Assembly (NCBI RefSeq): GCF_001517405.1
Contig: NZ_LN907827.1
Span: 634,616-698,615, forward strand
Origin: Duffyella gerundensis
GTDB lineage: Bacteria; Pseudomonadota; Gammaproteobacteria; Enterobacterales; Enterobacteriaceae
DNA: 64,000 bases
Reading direction: 5' to 3'
Positions 47,867 through 56,951 of this stretch are shown here, one piece after another; the stretch's first letter is position 1; each line of letters opens with the position of its first letter. Position numbers and translations under genes: made by a program. The notes beneath the pieces were generated by a model. That model had not been told where the DNA came from, made no database searches, and saw only the letters and a program-made list of their open reading frames with translations.

Positions 47867-49276
47867 ATGACCACATATGCATTCCCGGAACATTTTTTTT
47901 GGGGGGCGGCGGCTTCCGGACCCCAGACCGAAGGTGCCGATGGCAAACCGCACGCGTCAATTTGGGATAGCTGGTATGCCAGCCAACCCGATCGCTTTTT
48001 TGAGCAGATCGGGCCGGAGAAAGTGTGCGAAACGCTGCACAAATATAAAGAAGATGTCGCGCTGATGAAAAACATCGGCCTGAACTCGTTTCGTACGTCA
48101 ATTCAGTGGTCACGACTGATTGACGATCTGGAAACCGGCGCGCCCAATCAGGATGCGGTGCGTTTCTATCACGCCTATTTTGATGAGATGATCGCCAACG
48201 GCATTGAGCCGATGATTAACCTCTATCACTTTGATATGCCCGACGAGCTGCAACAGCGTTATGGCGGTTTTGAGTCAGTGCATGTTACCGATCTTTTTGC
48301 CCGTTTTGCCGCTACCGCGTTTCGCCTCTTCGGCCACAAAATCAAATACTGGACCACCTTCAATGAACCGATCGTGCCGGTTGAAGGCGGCTATCTTTAT
48401 GACTTTCATTATCCCTGCAAGAAAGATGGCAAGCTGGCGGCTCAGGTCGCCTTCAATATTATGCTGGCGCATGCGAAAGCCATTGAATGTTATCGTGAAA
48501 TGCAGTGTGGCGGTGAGATCGGTGTTGTGCTTAACCTGACGCCAACCTACACGCGTAGCGCGTCAGCAGAAGATAAAAAAGCGGCCTGGCATGCCGACTT
48601 ATTCTTTAACCGTAGCTTCCTCGATCCGCTGGTAAAGCATCAGTTTCCCACCGAGCTTTGTTCGCTGCTGGCAGAGCATCACTGCCTGCCTGAGGTCAAC
48701 CCGGCCGATGTGAAACGGATAACCGATTCGCGCATTGATTTCCTCGGCGTGAATTATTATGTCCCGCGGCGAGTCAAAGCGCGTGAAACGCCTTATACGC
48801 TGGATTACTTCTCACCGGATGTTTATTTCGAAAACTATATCGATCCTGACGGACGGTTTAATCCCTACCGCGATAACAACGAAATTCTGCCACAGGCTAT
48901 TTACGACATTGCGGCTAATATTCGCGACAATTACGGCAATATAAAGTGGTATCTCGCTGAGATTGGCATTGCGATGGATCTGGCATCAGAAGGGCCGGTA
49001 CAGGCAGACGGCATCATCGATGATGGCTTTCGCATCGGCTTGATGGAAGAACATCTGGTGCAGTTACATCGGGCGATTGCCGAGGGTGCCAACTGTTTTG
49101 GCGTACATCAGTGGACGTTTATCGATAACTGGTCATGGATCAACTCCTTCAAGCGCCGCTACGGCTTTTACCGTCTCGATTTAGCCACCGGAGAACGCCA
49201 AATCAAACGCAACGGCCTGTGGTTTAAGGCGCTTGCCGAGAGCAATCAGTTTAGCTGTGAGGAACGTTCCGCGTGA
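47867..49276 (+). CDS. GH1 family phospho-beta-glycosidase
   Basis: Cytoplasmic glycosidase that would split PTS-phosphorylated beta-disaccharides. The ATG at 47867 follows AGGAGG; the longer frame reads back through the previous gene's end. It has 469 residues. The acid/base is Glu167 in TFNEPIV; SFKRRYGFYRLD near the C-terminus is the phosphate-binding loop of 6-phospho-beta-glycosidases. The nucleophile Glu365 lies in WYLAEIGIAMD, where the usual Asn after the Glu (ENG) is replaced by Ile. The flanking ManA suggests mannose-6-phosphate as one product, so a 6-phospho-beta-mannosidase is possible. Its stop overlaps manA (GTGA). Confidence 0.86.
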   Translation: MTTYAFPEHFFWGAAASGPQTEGADGKPHASIWDSWYASQPDRFFEQIGPEKVCETLHKYKEDVALMKNIGLNSFRTSIQWSRLIDDLETGAPNQDAVRFYHAYFDEMIANGIEPMINLYHFDMPDELQQRYGGFESVHVTDLFARFAATAFRLFGHKIKYWTTFNEPIVPVEGGYLYDFHYPCKKDGKLAAQVAFNIMLAHAKAIECYREMQCGGEIGVVLNLTPTYTRSASAEDKKAAWHADLFFNRSFLDPLVKHQFPTELCSLLAEHHCLPEVNPADVKRITDSRIDFLGVNYYVPRRVKARETPYTLDYFSPDVYFENYIDPDGRFNPYRDNNEILPQAIYDIAANIRDNYGNIKWYLAEIGIAMDLASEGPVQADGIIDDGFRIGLMEEHLVQLHRAIAEGANCFGVHQWTFIDNWSWINSFKRRYGFYRLDLATGERQIKRNGLWFKALAESNQFSCEERSA

Positions 49277-50442
49277 GCCAACACTTTTTTTATCCTTTAT
49301 CCACTGTGGTGAAGCCTTATCCTTGGGGCAGTCGCAGTGCGTTACATCAGCGCTTTCATGTGCCTAATCCCGATGCACAACCGCAGGCGGAACTGTGGAT
49401 GGGCGTACATCCTGCTGGCATGTCGCAGGTCATGGATCAAGGCACGCCGCTGGCGCTTTCTGAACTGATTGCCCGCGACAGAAAGGGGATGCTCGGTGCT
49501 GCGACTGCCGCTCGCTTTGGCGATCTGCCCTATTTAATGAAAATTCTCGCTGCCGATCGGGCGTTGTCCATTCAGGTGCATCCGCAGAAAGCGCAGGCGG
49601 AAGCGGGCTATGCACGTGCCTTGCGGGCTAATGAAGATATACCGGATTACAACGACGCCAACCATAAGCCTGAACTGGTCTACGCCATCACACCGTTTAT
49701 CGCCATGAATGGCTTTCGCGACGTCGCAGATATTGTGGAGAATTTTCGCCTGCTTGCTGTGACTGCGTTGAGCCCTGCTGTGGATGCGCTGGCGCAGCAG
49801 CCTGATGCTGTCGGACTGAAGGTGTTTTTTAGTACGCTAATGCAACTGTCCGCGGACGCTAAAGCTGCGGCGCTTAAGCGGGTCGTCAGCGCCCCGTTTG
49901 ATGACGCGCTCATGGCGGTGATCCAGCAGCTTTATCAACATTATCCACATGATGCAGGGGTGCTGGCACCGCTCTATCTTCACTGCATAACGTTACAGCC
50001 CGGCGAAGCGATGTTTCTTTATCCCGGGACGCTGCATGCGTATGTGCAGGGTACCGCCGTCGAGATCATGGCCAGCTCTGATAATGTACTGCGCGCCGGG
50101 CTCACCGATAAGAAAATCAATGTTGAGGAACTGATTGCCTGCACCACTTTTTCACCCATCAGCCGCACGTCGCTGCTGATGGAACCAGAGTGGCAGGAAG
50201 GGCAGGCGCATTACCCCATCCCGATAGACGATTTTCGTTTCACTGTTTTAAACGCCAATGAGGCCCTGCCGATGCAGACCCGCAGCGCCGAAATCGTGTT
50301 GGTGATGACCGGGAGCGCGACGCTGACCCATCCCGCAGGTGACACGCTGACGCTACAAACCGGTCAGTCCGCTTTTATTCCTGCTGCCACCCAAAACTGG
50401 ACGTTAACCAACACCGGCACGCTGTGTCGGGCTTACAGTTAA
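49273..50442 (+). CDS. manA: Mannose-6-phosphate isomerase, class I
   Basis: Interconverts mannose-6-phosphate and fructose-6-phosphate, feeding glycolysis. The 389-residue product from a GTG overlapping the GH1 stop begins (V)SQHFFYPLSTVVKPYPWGSRSAL. Zinc-site and active-site motifs are visible: QVHPQKAQAE (Gln/His ligands), DANHKPELVYAITPF, and YLHCITLQPGEAMFLYPGTLHAYVQGTAVEIMASSDNVLRAGLTDK. Translational coupling to the GH1 gene suggests that it handles mannose-6-phosphate from this pathway. This copy may be additional to a housekeeping manA elsewhere. Confidence 0.93.
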   Translation: MSQHFFYPLSTVVKPYPWGSRSALHQRFHVPNPDAQPQAELWMGVHPAGMSQVMDQGTPLALSELIARDRKGMLGAATAARFGDLPYLMKILAADRALSIQVHPQKAQAEAGYARALRANEDIPDYNDANHKPELVYAITPFIAMNGFRDVADIVENFRLLAVTALSPAVDALAQQPDAVGLKVFFSTLMQLSADAKAAALKRVVSAPFDDALMAVIQQLYQHYPHDAGVLAPLYLHCITLQPGEAMFLYPGTLHAYVQGTAVEIMASSDNVLRAGLTDKKINVEELIACTTFSPISRTSLLMEPEWQEGQAHYPIPIDDFRFTVLNANEALPMQTRSAEIVLVMTGSATLTHPAGDTLTLQTGQSAFIPAATQNWTLTNTGTLCRAYS

Positions 50443-50460
50443 CGACCCTCACCAACACTC

Positions 50461-50487
50461 AATAAGCCGCGCTCAGCGGCTTATTTA
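50461..50487. terminator. Bidirectional terminator after manA
   Basis: AATAAGCCGC-GCTCA-GCGGCTTATT lies between the convergent manA and NERD-helicase genes. Confidence 0.75.
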
Positions 50488-50495
50488 TCATAGGG

Positions 50496-52340
50496 CTATT
50501 TTGCCGTGATCAGATCGGCTAACGCATTGTCCTGATGTAACGTAACCAGAAGCTGATGAGTGGCGCGCGTGAAAGCGACATAAAGTTTTTTTGCTGCTTC
50601 ATTAATATCGCTTTTCACATAATCCATCTCACTGCTGTTAACTACCGCGACGGAATGAAACTCCAGCCCTTTGCTGCTCGGGATGATAAACAGCGGCAAC
50701 CGGTCATCCTGTGGATCATATAATTTCTTATCTTCTGGTTTCTCATAAAAGTAGTGCGGAATATCGTGGCTTTTCAATACGCTGCAAAAGTATTTTCCCG
50801 TTTTAGCCAGTGGACAGAGAATAGCGATATCCTTCCAGCGCAATCCCTGATTACGTTGATGATCAAGCCACTCCAGTACCTGTCTGGCTTCTGCTGCCAG
50901 TTTATCAACCCGCTGGATTTCCGGTTCAGGACCATACGTACCCGCTGACTCAGGTTGCAAAACTTCAGTTTTATGCTGGCTGGTTGAATCGAATGCTCTC
51001 TGCAAAAAGTTTCGCGAGAAATGTAATATTTGCTGAGAGTTGCGGTAATTAAGTTTAAGAATAGTGGTGCGACCCTGCGCCTGAATACCGACGCTGGCTA
51101 ATGAAAAGCCAAGGTTTTCTCTCTTATTATAAATAGATTGGGCATCATCATACATAAATAGCAAAGAGCCGCTGCGTTCATTGGTCATTTTAGTCAGTAC
51201 GTTCAGCCATTCTGCGCGTAAATCGTGACCCTCATCAATCAATACCGCGCCATATTGCTCAGAGGCAATCTTCTCTTCGTTAATATAGTGTTCTACAGAG
51301 CGAAAGAGGTCATCATACGTATTTTCTGATGTGTTCAGTTTTGAAAGAGTATGTTTTCTGAGCTGGTATGAACACCATGAATGAAAGTTGTATACCTGTA
51401 CCTTCTCTTCCAGCCCATGCTGCTTAATACGGCTTTTAAGGATTGCCGCAAGCGAAATGTTATAGCAGATAACCAACACAGGTTGCGTGAGGACTTCGGC
51501 CAGGTGAATGCAGCGGTAAATCAGAATCAGAGTTTTTCCCGAACCGGCTACGCCATGAATTACACGATGTCCTTCACCTAAACTCCTTGCCAGAATTTCC
51601 TGCTGAGGATCCATGATTTTTAAAATATCAGGCAGTGCCACCGGCAGATCTGATGGCGAGGGCTGGTCATTCTCCGTTGGGAAAAGCGACAACTGCTTGC
51701 TGTCTATCCGAATTTCAGGATAAAAATGCCAGCGTATACGGTCAATTTTTTCAGCGCTCAGAGGCGCTTGTAACCGGTAGCGCAGCATGGCCCACAGTTT
51801 ATTTTGCAGCGTTTCCGCTGACACGGATTCTTTAATATCATCTTTGCAGATAACTAATTCGGGCGGCAGAATCGCTTTCTGCTCATCGGTAATAAGCACG
51901 GCATCAAGTTGCTTGCGGGTAATATTACTGAGAATGACACCATAGCCATAGGGGAAACTCAATTTACCCTGATGGGCACCATGCTGTTGTTGTAACGCCG
52001 CATCCTGTTCCAGTAATTTCAGCGCGGCATAGGCCCCCTGGCGTGCCTGCTCAACGGGATTACAAAATGTCTTTATGCCGGACTCACAGCGATATTCGAC
52101 TTCTTTATGGGTTAATGCGTGAATATTGTCTATTTTCCAGTCTTTGACCTCAAGAAATAGCAATCCGCGTTCAGGATTTAACACGATGAAGTCGGGATAG
52201 CGACGCTTCGATCCAACCGCAATGTCATACCAGCACAAGCACTGTTCTTCCAGATCCGATTCAAGCCGCCTGGCCACGCGTCGTTCGCCTGCTGTTACGT
52301 ACGCAGGGAAACTATTTAGCTTAGGTATTAAGATTGCCAT
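50496..52340 (-). CDS. NERD nuclease-like domain + UvrD/REP-type helicase
   Basis: A 614-residue fusion. The start MAILIPKLNSFPAYVTAGERRVA at 52340 has AAGGA 6 bases upstream; an ATG 27 bases earlier does not. Residues ~10-110 are a NERD domain with the nuclease-like pattern Asp50...Glu64-x-Lys66 (RRYPDFIVLNPERGLLFLEVKDW). From ~245 onward is a superfamily 1 helicase: Walker A GVAGSGKT (263-270), motif II IDEGHDLR, LNYRNSQQI, and a C-terminal KKLYVAFTRATHQLLV (motif VI). No operon partners. Proteins of this architecture turn up among DNA-repair and defence genes; its role here is not known. Confidence 0.87.
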   Translation of the reverse strand: MAILIPKLNSFPAYVTAGERRVARRLESDLEEQCLCWYDIAVGSKRRYPDFIVLNPERGLLFLEVKDWKIDNIHALTHKEVEYRCESGIKTFCNPVEQARQGAYAALKLLEQDAALQQQHGAHQGKLSFPYGYGVILSNITRKQLDAVLITDEQKAILPPELVICKDDIKESVSAETLQNKLWAMLRYRLQAPLSAEKIDRIRWHFYPEIRIDSKQLSLFPTENDQPSPSDLPVALPDILKIMDPQQEILARSLGEGHRVIHGVAGSGKTLILIYRCIHLAEVLTQPVLVICYNISLAAILKSRIKQHGLEEKVQVYNFHSWCSYQLRKHTLSKLNTSENTYDDLFRSVEHYINEEKIASEQYGAVLIDEGHDLRAEWLNVLTKMTNERSGSLLFMYDDAQSIYNKRENLGFSLASVGIQAQGRTTILKLNYRNSQQILHFSRNFLQRAFDSTSQHKTEVLQPESAGTYGPEPEIQRVDKLAAEARQVLEWLDHQRNQGLRWKDIAILCPLAKTGKYFCSVLKSHDIPHYFYEKPEDKKLYDPQDDRLPLFIIPSSKGLEFHSVAVVNSSEMDYVKSDINEAAKKLYVAFTRATHQLLVTLHQDNALADLITAK

Positions 52341-52665
52341 GATTGTCCTTTTCTCAGCAGAGCGCATCCATGCAAGGGCGGTAAAATAGAGATCGAAAGC
52401 GTTATTTGCTTCCCTGAATGAACTGCGCGAAATAGGGGATTTACGATATCAGTGGACTACAGAAAATTCCGCAGGTCAATTACGGGAATCATCGCGGATG
52501 ATGTTATCGCTAACGGTTTATAACCGAAGAAATAGCGGGCGTAGCATGCTGGCATTGTGATAGCTGGCAGAATCGGTTTATAAAAGAGGCGGGCCGTATG
52601 GAATATCGCGGCAGGGTAAGCCAGCCTCACTACGGCAATAACGTCAACGATCAACAGGACACCCC

Positions 52666-53388
52666 ATGACGCAACATCTGAATCACTATCAGCAGCCGGT
52701 GGGTTTTCCACTGCCGGAATGGCAGCCGCGGGCACTGCCGCAGCGGGTTACGCTTTCAGGCCGCACCTGTCGGCTGGAGCCTTTCAGCGTCGAGGCGCAC
52801 GGGCGGGCACTGTATCAGGCGTGGCAGCTGGCGCCTGATGGTCGTGACTGGACGTGGATGCCGGTCGAACCTTTTGCCAGTGAAGAGGATTATCTTGCCT
52901 GGGCGCGCAACATGGAGGCGAGCCGCGATCCGCTGCATTTTACCGTCATCGATCTCAGCAGCGGCCAGCCCACCGGCACGCTGGCGCTGATGCGTATTGA
53001 TGCGCAGAACGGTGTGGTTGAAGTCGGCCATGTCACGTTTTCCCGGCTGTTACGCCGCAGCACGGCGGCTACCGAAGCGCACTTTCTGCTGATGCAGTAC
53101 GCCATTGAGCAGCTGGGCTATCGTCGGTATGAATGGAAATGTGACAACTGCAACGCGCCATCCAAAGCGGCCGCGCTGCGCCTCGGTTTTCAGCAGGAAG
53201 GGGTGTTCCGTCAGGTGGTGGTCTATAAAGGTCGCAATCGCGATACCGCCTGGTTTTCCATTATTGATGGCGAATGGCCACGCGTAAAATCTGCGATGCA
53301 GCGCTGGCTGGCCGCCGACAATTTCAGCGCCGACGGTCAGCAGCACCAGCGTCTGGAAACCTTGCGTGAGGAAGTGAACAACGCCTGA
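52666..53388 (+). CDS. GNAT N-acetyltransferase (RimJ/RimL-like)
   Basis: A 240-residue acetyltransferase of the RimJ/RimL type. An N-terminal extension LEPFSVEAHGRALYQAWQLAPDG leads into the GNAT core: TGTLALMRIDAQNGVVEVGHVTFSRLLRRSTAATEAHFLLMQYAIEQLGYRRYEWKCDNCNAPSKAAALRLGFQQEGVFRQ, with the Asn-x-Ser (NAPSKAAALRLGF) signature of this subgroup. The substrate is unknown (an amine or a protein N-terminus). Single gene with a terminator behind it. The 325 bp before it, back to the NERD gene, hold no gene. Confidence 0.87.
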   Translation: MTQHLNHYQQPVGFPLPEWQPRALPQRVTLSGRTCRLEPFSVEAHGRALYQAWQLAPDGRDWTWMPVEPFASEEDYLAWARNMEASRDPLHFTVIDLSSGQPTGTLALMRIDAQNGVVEVGHVTFSRLLRRSTAATEAHFLLMQYAIEQLGYRRYEWKCDNCNAPSKAAALRLGFQQEGVFRQVVVYKGRNRDTAWFSIIDGEWPRVKSAMQRWLAADNFSADGQQHQRLETLREEVNNA

Positions 53389-53393
53389 ATAAA

Positions 53394-53420
53394 AAAAGGC
53401 TGCGCGCGGCAGCCTTTTTG
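53394..53420. terminator. Bidirectional terminator between acetyltransferase gene and opgB
   Basis: AAAAAGGCTGC-GCGCG-GCAGCCTTTTT: perfect stem with A and T runs, ten bases from the end of opgB on the other strand. Confidence 0.92.
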
Positions 53421-53430
53421 TGGGTGACGT

Positions 53431-55719
53431 TTACGGCGTCGGCGTGATTTTGATCTCCACCATGCCGATGCCGAGCCTGCGTGGATCGAAGCCGGCGATG
53501 TTGCCGACGTTCGACAGCTCCGGCTCCGGCGGCGCCAGAATCACGCTGTTGCTGCCGGTGGGGTTGGTGAAGTGCAGCGTAGTGGTGCTGTTCTCATGGC
53601 TGAGCATTAACGTCTGCTGTTGATCGCCCACTTTCACCGGAATCGGCCGGTGCGCGTTAGGGCCGAAAGCCCGCGCGGTAATGGTCAAATCAAAGCGCGC
53701 CGGCAGCGGCTCGACATACTCAATCTTCACCTGCGGCGCGAGGTTGGCGTTCGACCAGCGCCCCCACTCTTCATGACGCGATACGCCCTCATAACGACGC
53801 ACAATATCGGGCGCGCCGGGCACCGCAAACAGGAAGCTGTTCGCGTGATAGCGAATGTCATTATCGGCGATGCGCAGCTGCTCAACGTTCTGCTGATACT
53901 GCTTATCGTTAAGCGGCGAAGTCCCAAAACGAATGTTGCCGTCATATTTATCCTGCGGCACGCGCAGCACCTGCGGCTGGCTGCCCATCTGGCCGTTAGC
54001 CACGCAGATATCGGTACTCAGCGCCAGCGCCGCATCCCACATCCGCGCCATTTTGTAGCAGCGATCGATCCAGACAAACTTCTGCTCAGGCGTAAATTTG
54101 GCCAGCTGATAACGCAGTGGTTCGGCATATTCGCCTTCCGGCAGCGGCTCCACTTTATTCGGCGAAACCCTCAGCAGAATCGGCAGCTTAAAGCGCGAGC
54201 CGGAAAAGCTGATGCTGTTATCCGCTTTATCGATGCGGTAAGCATCGATGCTTTTTGGGAAGTTCCACAGCTGAATAATGTCGTGCTTCCAGTCGTTGAT
54301 TTTGGTTTTCAGGTCCGGGAACTGTGCGGAGAGCGACTGGCTCGACAGGCTGCTGCGGCCTAGGCCGATAAAGTTATCGCCGCCGAGAATATCGAGCAGG
54401 GTAGCGCCGTTATCGAGCGTGCTCCGCGGCACGTCGATAACGCGCTGCTCCGGCTTATCACCGCGAATCACAAAGAACAGGTCGTGACGCGGCTGCTTCA
54501 TCAGATAGCGATGCGCGGTGTTGTTCATCGCCAGGTGATCGGAGGTGACGACAATCACCGTGTTTTTAAAACCCGGCGACGCCATGATGCGCTCGATCAG
54601 GTGCGCCACGTGCTCCTGACTGCAGGCCACAGCGCTGAACGACTGGTTAGGTTTGCCTTCGTAGCTGTAGCTTTTGCGCTGGCAGGTGCGGGAGATAAAA
54701 CCGTCGGGATGATGCGTGTCCACCGTTAAGGCGAACAGGGCAAACGGCTTACCGGCGGCAGAGAGCGCCTGATATTTTTCAAACACCTCATCAAGCACGG
54801 TATCGTCGTAAAAGCCCCAGGTGTTGCGGTAAGTCGGATCGGCAACCAACGATTTCAGCTCCTGCGCGCCAAACATCTGGTCAAAACCGTGGGACTTCAG
54901 GAACACATCTTTGCCGCTGAAACGCAGGTCGGCTCCCTGCATAAAGACGTTTTCATAGCCGGAGGCTTTGAGAATATCGCCGAGGCAGATGTTCTGCGGA
55001 TAGAAGGTCGACAGCGCGGCAGAAGCATTGCCATCAAAAGGCGCAAACAGCGGAATGCCGCACTGCGAGGCGACCATGCCCGCAATGGTGTAATCGGTGC
55101 CGGGCAGCTGCTCGGTGGCGCTGAAATCGAGGCTCTGATCTTTTAAATGGCTGAGTTCCGGCGCCAGGCCAGGAAAGGTCTGCGCATTAAAATAGGTGCG
55201 TTCGAGGCTCTCTCCGTAGATATAGACCACGTTGAGCTTCGGCCCGGCGAGGGTTTTTTTCGGCACCTGGTACCAGGTGCTGAAGTCGGAGTTGCCCTGC
55301 CGAATCTGCGAGGCGATCAGCGCACTAACCTGCTGAAAAGCGGGCGTAGTTTTGATCGAGCATGCTGCCAGCAGCACCGCCAGCACGCTGTAACCCCAGC
55401 GATGCGGCGCGTGCTTTTTGCGGCGCAGGATCCACGACAGCAGGCAGAAGATCAGAAACAGCACCAGAAACAGGCCGATGCCCGGCAGCACATATTTGCT
55501 GATGCCCGCGCCGGTCATGCTGTTGGTCAGCGTGTAAATGACCGCGTCGGTAATGCCTTCACCGGTAAAATAGTTGCTGGCGAGCAGGGTGGCATTTAGC
55601 ACCACAAACAGGCCCAGAATGATCAGAATGAGAATGAACCAAAAAATGTTTCGCCCGGCTTTGGTGCTGTAAATGACAATCGATGCCATAAAAAGGATGA
55701 CAGAAATAAACTCAGACAA
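53431..55719 (-). CDS. opgB: Phosphoglycerol transferase I (osmoregulated periplasmic glucan modification)
   Basis: Transfers phosphoglycerol from phosphatidylglycerol to periplasmic glucans. The 762-residue protein (763 in E. coli) has four N-terminal membrane segments ([72 protein letters not shown]) and a large periplasmic sulfatase-fold domain. Catalytic features are [12 protein letters not shown] with the metal-binding Glu, the nucleophile-region [25 protein letters not shown], and VDTHHPDGF and [13 protein letters not shown] TSDHLAMNN. It matches MdoB closely along its length. Confidence 0.95.
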   Translation of the reverse strand: MSEFISVILFMASIVIYSTKAGRNIFWFILILIILGLFVVLNATLLASNYFTGEGITDAVIYTLTNSMTGAGISKYVLPGIGLFLVLFLIFCLLSWILRRKKHAPHRWGYSVLAVLLAACSIKTTPAFQQVSALIASQIRQGNSDFSTWYQVPKKTLAGPKLNVVYIYGESLERTYFNAQTFPGLAPELSHLKDQSLDFSATEQLPGTDYTIAGMVASQCGIPLFAPFDGNASAALSTFYPQNICLGDILKASGYENVFMQGADLRFSGKDVFLKSHGFDQMFGAQELKSLVADPTYRNTWGFYDDTVLDEVFEKYQALSAAGKPFALFALTVDTHHPDGFISRTCQRKSYSYEGKPNQSFSAVACSQEHVAHLIERIMASPGFKNTVIVVTSDHLAMNNTAHRYLMKQPRHDLFFVIRGDKPEQRVIDVPRSTLDNGATLLDILGGDNFIGLGRSSLSSQSLSAQFPDLKTKINDWKHDIIQLWNFPKSIDAYRIDKADNSISFSGSRFKLPILLRVSPNKVEPLPEGEYAEPLRYQLAKFTPEQKFVWIDRCYKMARMWDAALALSTDICVANGQMGSQPQVLRVPQDKYDGNIRFGTSPLNDKQYQQNVEQLRIADNDIRYHANSFLFAVPGAPDIVRRYEGVSRHEEWGRWSNANLAPQVKIEYVEPLPARFDLTITARAFGPNAHRPIPVKVGDQQQTLMLSHENSTTTLHFTNPTGSNSVILAPPEPELSNVGNIAGFDPRRLGIGMVEIKITPTP

Positions 55720-55926
55720 CGTCGATACCTCGTTGAGATCGCGCTGTAATCGCGCATTGATTCATCCTCAGAAAGGATAGCGGCTAAATCTAGCGCGGCT
55801 GTCATGGTGCTGCAACATATCCCTGTGGCAATTATAACGTTGGTCACGCAGCATGAAGGCGGGCTGCAGAAGGGAATGGCACTACGGGGAAACAGAATGC
55901 GCGGACCAACGCCCGCGCAGGATGGG

Positions 55927-56346
55927 CTATTCGGCGGTGGATAACGGCGCGTCAGCCTGACCGGCATAGAAAACGATCAGTTCAACCGGCTCGGCACCGC
56001 TGTGCCCACGATGGATCTCACCGACCATTTCAGGCAACACTTCGCCTTTTCTCAGGGTCAGTTTTTTACCATCCGCTTTTTTCTCTACGGTTAATTCACC
56101 GGAGAGCACGTACGCGGCATTGGGCGCCGCATGCTGATGCCAGGGTAACGACGCGTGCGGCGGCAGGGTGATTTTCACTACCGACAGTTCGGGCTGGCCG
56201 CTGGGATAGTGCGTATAGCGCGTGCCATCCCATGATTTATCCGCTTTTAACAGCGATTCAAGCCGCACGCTGGCCGGATGTTCATCGGCCAGCGTCCAGG
56301 GCGATACCAACAGCAACGACGCAAAAACATAACCGGTAAATCTCAT
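55927..56346 (-). CDS. Periplasmic cupin-domain protein
   Basis: A 139-residue exported single-domain cupin. AAGGAG is 6 bases before the second of two adjacent ATGs, giving MRFTGYVFASLLLVSPWTLA as signal peptide. The cupin motifs are PWHQHAAPNAAYVLSGELTVE (motif 1 with His-x-His and Glu) and GEVLPEMVGEIHRGHSGAEPVELIVFY (motif 2), so a metal site is likely. It has no enzymatic assignment. The ~200 bp to opgB show no gene. Confidence 0.82.
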   Translation of the reverse strand: MRFTGYVFASLLLVSPWTLADEHPASVRLESLLKADKSWDGTRYTHYPSGQPELSVVKITLPPHASLPWHQHAAPNAAYVLSGELTVEKKADGKKLTLRKGEVLPEMVGEIHRGHSGAEPVELIVFYAGQADAPLSTAE

Positions 56347-56456
56347 CATTATCTCCTTATCATGACGGGGAGGCGATAATGTGTCCGGTGCACAGGGCGC
56401 TGTCAAATAGCTAACATATTAATAACGTTGTCATTATTAGCTTTATCAGTATGAGC

Positions 56457-56846
56457 TTACAGGTCGCCGGTAACGTACTGCGCCACGCCGTGGGCAAAGC
56501 TCCAGTCGCCTTTTTCATTAGTGATAAAGGAGATCATCAGATCTTCTCCGGCGATGTCACAGTTCTCCTGCAACTCGCGCGCCAGCTCTGCCATAAACCG
56601 CTGCTTCTGCTCGTCGCTGCGCGGGCTGGTGAACACGCGCACCATCACCAGCCGATCGCTGCGGGAAAATCCCAGCCCGGTATCCAGAAATACCATATTG
56701 CTGGCGCGGTTTTCATGAACAATCTGATAACGATCGCGCGGCGGCACCTTAAAGGCGGTCAGCACCGCGCGGTGGGCCGCATCCAGCAACGTTTTAATCT
56801 CCGCTTCGCTGCGGCCTTCAATAATATCGAACTGTAATAGCGGCAT
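56457..56846 (-). CDS. Tautomerase family protein
   Basis: A 129-residue member of the tautomerase superfamily. The start at 56846 places the catalytic Pro directly after the initiator Met (MPLLQFDIIEGRSEAEIKTLLDAAHRAVL), as this family requires; the longer frame is excluded on that ground. Internal Arg-containing RYQIVHENRASNMVFLDTGLGFSRSDRLVMVRVFTS fits the two-domain tautomerase_2 type. It is divergent from a LysR gene with about 105 bp between, a common arrangement in which the LysR protein controls the neighbour. Substrate unknown. Confidence 0.86.
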   Translation of the reverse strand: MPLLQFDIIEGRSEAEIKTLLDAAHRAVLTAFKVPPRDRYQIVHENRASNMVFLDTGLGFSRSDRLVMVRVFTSPRSDEQKQRFMAELARELQENCDIAGEDLMISFITNEKGDWSFAHGVAQYVTGDL

Positions 56847-56930
56847 AGTGTGCTCCTGATGGGATAGGCGATGGCGACCATTCTGGCAATGATAGGCGAG
56901 GAGAAAAAGCGCTATACTTGAAATCATTAT

Positions 56931-56944
56931 TCACCACAGTGAAC
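56931..56944. promoter_or_regulatory. Candidate LysR binding site
   Basis: The dyad TTCACCA-CAGTGAA-like sequence TTCACCACAGTGAA (inverted TTCAC/GTGAA arms) just before the LysR gene, in the divergent intergenic region shared with the tautomerase gene. Confidence 0.5.
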
Positions 56945-56951
56945 AATCAAG

